NCBI GenBank assembly: GCA_036782775.1
Contig: DAIPYJ010000003.1
Coordinates: forward strand, 40,038-104,037
DNA: 64,000 nucleotides
Origin: CF-13 sp036782775
GTDB lineage: Bacteria; Chloroflexota; Dormibacteria; CF-121
Reading direction: 5' to 3'
The notes beneath the pieces are model-generated. The model saw only the letters and a list, made by a program, of their open reading frames with translations. It had not been told where the DNA came from and made no database searches. The translations under genes were made by a program, and so were the position numbers. Positions 61,125 through 64,000 of this stretch are shown here, piece after piece. Position 1 is the first letter of the stretch. Each line of letters starts with the position of its first letter.

Positions 61125-61280
61125 GACCCACCTCCGCCGTACTGACAGCGCCGCCTGCGCTGTCGTGCACCCGCCGACGGTGCCGAACGTGGCACGGAGA
61201 CCGATTCCCGTCAAGTTCCAGGGACGGCTCAGCGCCCGGCGGGCTGCCCCGGTTCGTGGGCGATCACGACGACAGGGCGG

Positions 61281-61910
61281 TCAGCTCCGGGTGATGGACG
61301 CCAGCCAGGCATGGGCGCCGTCCGGGTCGATGGTGATGTCGATGACGGCGGGCTCGATGGCGTCGACCCGCCAGACCTCCGAGAAGGCGTCTCGGATCTC
61401 CGCTTGGCTCACCCGGCGAGGTCCCCAGTCGCCAGGCTGACGGTCACTGAAGCACAGCATGAAGTAGCGGCCCCCTGACGGCACGACAGCAGCGAGGCTG
61501 GCAACGAACCGACGGCGGTCCTCGTCGCCGAACACGTGGAACAGGCCGCAATCGAGGACGGTGTCGAACCGTTCACCGAGCTCGGGCAGCTCGAGCGCAT
61601 CCCAGACCTGGAACCGGGCCGGTACACGCCGCTCTTGCGCCTTCTTCCTGGCACGCTCGATGGCTCTCGGGGCGGTGTCGACGCCCACGGCTTCCAACCC
61701 GGTCGTGGCAGCCAGTAGGGCGTGTTCGCCGGTGCCGCAACCGACGTCGAGCACCTTGCCGGTGAGCGCGCCCGACGCCGCCAGCCTCTCGAAGGGGGGC
61801 TGGGGCCGGTCGATGTCCCAGGGCGGGACACCCAGGTAGGAGGTATCGAACTCCTCGCGGCTGTGGGAGGCGGTTGCGGGGTGATGGGGCGAAGCCTGCC
61901 TGTCGTCCAT
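61281..61910 (-). CDS. SAM-dependent methyltransferase (class I)
   Basis: About 209 residues. The motif TGKVLDVGCGTGEHALL is the SAM-binding loop; further LEAVGVDTAPRAIERARKKAQ and FDTVLDCGLFHVFGD match class I methyltransferases of the TehB/thiol-type group. ATG 61910 (MDDRQASPHH) is chosen; the frame is open further upstream. The substrate is unknown. It overlaps nothing and is 38 bases from the lipase gene, in the same direction. Confidence 0.85.
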   Translation of the reverse strand: MDDRQASPHHPATASHSREEFDTSYLGVPPWDIDRPQPPFERLAASGALTGKVLDVGCGTGEHALLAATTGLEAVGVDTAPRAIERARKKAQERRVPARFQVWDALELPELGERFDTVLDCGLFHVFGDEDRRRFVASLAAVVPSGGRYFMLCFSDRQPGDWGPRRVSQAEIRDAFSEVWRVDAIEPAVIDITIDPDGAHAWLASITRS

Positions 61911-61948
61911 GTCGTCAGCTTGCCCGACCGCAGAATCCCACGCGCCGG

Positions 61949-63229
61949 TCAGCTCGGGCACGTCGTCGTCTGGACGCCGGCCAGGCCGCTCGGTTGATAG
62001 GGGTCGGGATTGGGATCGCCGGCGAAGCGGTCGGCGATCCAGTGGACCATGTCGGACATGGACGGCACGATGACGCCGGCGTGGCTCTGGCCAGGGTAGA
62101 CCCAGCGCTCGAGATCCTGCCCCAAGCCGCACAGGTGCTGGGCCAAGAGCGCCGTGGACACGACCGGGATCTGCTCGTCGGAGCCGCCTTGGATCATGAG
62201 GAGGGGCGTGGGCGACGCGGAGGAGAACGACTCAGGGTCGTTGGCGGCGATCAAGCTCCGCCAAGCGGGCACTGTGAACGGGTCCATCTTCACCAATTGC
62301 GAAAGCGAGTACCCCGACAGCTTGTTGGCCACGTATCCGGAGCATCCCTGGTCGAGCAGGGGCAAAAGGCGGATCGCTTGCGGTGTCAGTACCGCCGCCA
62401 GTGGCGCCGACTTGTCGCCGTAGGCAACGTGGAACCCGGCAGCCGCCATGAACAGGTAGTAGCGAAATGGGCTGTTCTCGAGGAACAGATAGATCGCACC
62501 GAGCTGCGACGGGGGTGCACCGGCTACGACCCCCTGGAGCTGGAGCTCAGGCGCATACGCGGCGGCGATGTGGAGGGCGAACATGGCGGTCTGGCCACCC
62601 TCGGAGTGGCCCCAGACGACGTAACGCGACGATGCCTGGGCAGCGGCCAGATGGCGGGCGGCCCGGACGATGTCGATGGTGTTACGGGCCGCGCTCACCC
62701 CGACGAGATACGGGAGCAGACCAGGGGTTCCTTCGCCCTGGTAGTCGCTCGCCGCGATCTCCCATCCCCGGTCGAGGAGCACGTTGGCGAGCGGAACCGA
62801 CGAGGAAGGGTCGAGCGAGGGGGCGCAGACGTCTGCCATGCCGTTGGTCCCGTGTCCCCAGGTGACGACGGGGAAGCCGCCGGCGGGCGGCTGCCCGACC
62901 GGTACGACCACGATCCCGGTCACGGCCACGGGTGCTCCCCGTACGGTTTCCGAGAGGTACATGACCCGGTAGACGGTCCCGTGCACGCCCGAGACGGCCA
63001 TGCGCTGAGACTTGACCAGGGTGCCCGGAGCCGACGGCAGCGGCCGGGGAACTGCGTAGAAGGCGGGCAAACCCCTCGGTGCCGGGAGCGAGTTGCTCGA
63101 CGCCGAGCTACACCCGGCGAGCACCACCGCGAGGGTCAACAGCGCCACCAGGCCGTGCCGCAGCGGGCGCGGCGTGCTCTTCAGGCACCACTCCCCCACA
63201 TCGACCCCCCGATGTTCCCCGCCCGGCAC
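61949..63229 (-). CDS. Secretory-lipase-like lipoprotein (LIP family)
   Basis: About 426 residues. The lipobox is VVLAGCSS, so it is predicted to be lipid-anchored. The alpha/beta-hydrolase nucleophile is VVWGHSEGGQTAMF; PVVTWGHGTNG, the acid in MIQGGSDEQIPV and the His in PGQSHAGVIV complete the triad pattern of secretory lipases. It hydrolyses lipid esters outside the cell. The exact start is uncertain because several in-frame codons precede the signal peptide. Confidence 0.85.
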   Translation of the reverse strand: MPGGEHRGVDVGEWCLKSTPRPLRHGLVALLTLAVVLAGCSSASSNSLPAPRGLPAFYAVPRPLPSAPGTLVKSQRMAVSGVHGTVYRVMYLSETVRGAPVAVTGIVVVPVGQPPAGGFPVVTWGHGTNGMADVCAPSLDPSSSVPLANVLLDRGWEIAASDYQGEGTPGLLPYLVGVSAARNTIDIVRAARHLAAAQASSRYVVWGHSEGGQTAMFALHIAAAYAPELQLQGVVAGAPPSQLGAIYLFLENSPFRYYLFMAAAGFHVAYGDKSAPLAAVLTPQAIRLLPLLDQGCSGYVANKLSGYSLSQLVKMDPFTVPAWRSLIAANDPESFSSASPTPLLMIQGGSDEQIPVVSTALLAQHLCGLGQDLERWVYPGQSHAGVIVPSMSDMVHWIADRFAGDPNPDPYQPSGLAGVQTTTCPS

Positions 63230-63253
63230 CAGCAGGCAGGACGCCTCTTCAAG

Positions 63254-63832
63254 CTAGCCGGACTCAGGGTGTGAGCCCTGATGGTCGGCAGCCGACTTGC
63301 TCGGGGGGTTTCCGGCAGGTGGCATCGGGCGCGACCAGAGCATCTCCAGGCCCCGCCCGGCATCGTCGACGACCGAAGGGACGTCCTGTTCGGCGTCTAC
63401 GGCGGCCACATCGGTCTCGTCGGGCCCCGGTACCTCCAGTGCCTCGAATTGACTCGCCACCATGGACTGGCCCATGAAGTGCCCATGACGCGCCGCCATA
63501 CGGCGCGCTGCCACCTCAGGCGAGACAACCAGGTAGACGAAGCACAGGTATTCAACGACTCGTAGAGCGTCGCGGTATCGACGCTCGAGGGCAGAGCAGG
63601 TCACAACCACGTCCTGCTCTGCCTGCATGGCCTCACACAGCGCCGCCAACCACGGCCACCGGTCGTCATCGGTGAGCGGATGTCCGGCCGCCATCTTGGC
63701 CACGTTGGAGGCCGGATGAAAGTCATCGCCCTCGAGGAACCGGGCTGCGTAGCGCTGGGCGAGAAGGCGCGCCACCGTCGACTTTCCGGAGCCAGCAACC
63801 CCCATCACCACCACTCGGCGCGGTGACGTCAC
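63254..63832 (-). CDS. gntK: Gluconokinase
   Basis: About 192 residues. The P-loop is VVVMGVAGSGKSTVARLL; then FLEGDDFHPASNVAKMAAGHPLTDDDRWPWL is the highly typical GntK substrate region, followed by VTCSALERRYRDALR and LVVSPEVAARRMAARHGHFM. It phosphorylates D-gluconate to 6-phosphogluconate. The last 25 residues are a Pro/Ser-rich tail. It is the last gene in the window on this strand. Confidence 0.92.
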   Translation of the reverse strand: MTSPRRVVVMGVAGSGKSTVARLLAQRYAARFLEGDDFHPASNVAKMAAGHPLTDDDRWPWLAALCEAMQAEQDVVVTCSALERRYRDALRVVEYLCFVYLVVSPEVAARRMAARHGHFMGQSMVASQFEALEVPGPDETDVAAVDAEQDVPSVVDDAGRGLEMLWSRPMPPAGNPPSKSAADHQGSHPESG

Positions 63833-64000
63833 TACATCATCCCTCTATACAGAATCAGCGTGTCCAAGGGTAGCGGTGCACCAGGATAGGGGCGCGCCTA
63901 CGACGCCATGGGCAACGAGGCTCACCTCTGACCCCCGCCGCACGGCGGCCAGAGGCAGCGGTCCCGCTCGAACGGCCCGGGCCGGTCGGCCCTAGACACC

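Noticed and set aside
61874..63274. Plus-strand frame of 466 codons over the lipase
   Set aside because: It is antisense to a clear lipase with lipobox and triad. Its Gly/Arg/His-rich composition is typical of a high-GC shadow.
1..64000. tRNA, rRNA or riboswitch genes
   Set aside because: No cloverleaf, rRNA or riboswitch-like conserved sequence was recognised on either strand. A covariance-model scan would be needed to exclude them.

Overview
The window looks like the chromosome of a high-GC actinobacterium (Actinomycetota). The signs are a StrR-type regulator pair, a mycothiol-dependent (MDMPI/DinB-like) protein, many GTG starts, TetR regulators and secreted lipoproteins. The exact genus cannot be read from the sequence. 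The flanks (1-5.2 kb and about 51-64 kb) are very GC-rich housekeeping and envelope DNA: ftsH, dihydrofolate reductase, apolipoprotein N-acyltransferase, a two-component system with an ABC efflux module, a lipase and gluconokinase. The middle (about 5.4-50.1 kb) is visibly poorer in G+C and is one large biosynthetic gene cluster, probably a horizontally acquired island. For example, 45 of 60 bases are G/C at 3241-3300, against 27 of 60 at 9001-9060.

The cluster combines three NRPS proteins with a stand-alone (type II) fatty-acid/polyene-style synthase. NRPS part, in transcription order on the minus strand: A-T (code DFTKVSEVGK, Asn-like), C-A-T-E (DVWEACVIDK, Ser-like with an acidic residue, proposed 2,3-diaminopropionate, epimerised to D), and C-A-T (DILQLGMIWK, Gly-like) whose condensation motif is destroyed. 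It is followed by a 57-aa MbtH protein and a DrrAB-like exporter. A convergent SbnA/SbnB-like pair at 33.6-35.8 kb would supply L-2,3-diaminopropionate. No thioesterase domain is present; a free alpha/beta hydrolase lies next to the NRPS.

Polyketide part: one operon (33.4 to 25.7 kb, minus) holds two ACPs, a MaoC dehydratase, AcpS, FabD, FabG, a GcvT-like protein, a single-chain KS-CLF fusion and a degenerate AcpS-like protein. A second operon (47.1 to 38.6 kb, minus) holds a StrR-like regulator, an intact FabF-type KS, an ACP, a KS with Ser in place of the active-site Cys, a truncated KS-like protein, an AMP-ligase, a chorismate-lyase-like protein (DUF98 type, giving 4-hydroxybenzoate in its best known relative), a FabI-like reductase and an acyl-CoA-dehydrogenase-like flavoprotein. 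Most junctions inside these operons are 1-4 base overlaps. A SigH-like sigma factor with a Sfp-type PPTase, a fatty-acid desaturase/lipoprotein/YceI unit, and a GNAT protein fused to beta-sandwich domains complete the set.

Working model (inference): a 4-hydroxybenzoate-type starter is activated by the ligase, extended by the KS-CLF system into a reduced or polyene aryl chain, and joined to a short peptide containing Asn, D-Dap and Gly. Expression would be controlled by two StrR-like activators and a SigH-like sigma factor. Other points of note are a 24-C run that breaks the ftsH reading frame, duplicated TetR operators upstream of lnt, and an 11-bp-spaced direct repeat upstream of the two-component operon.
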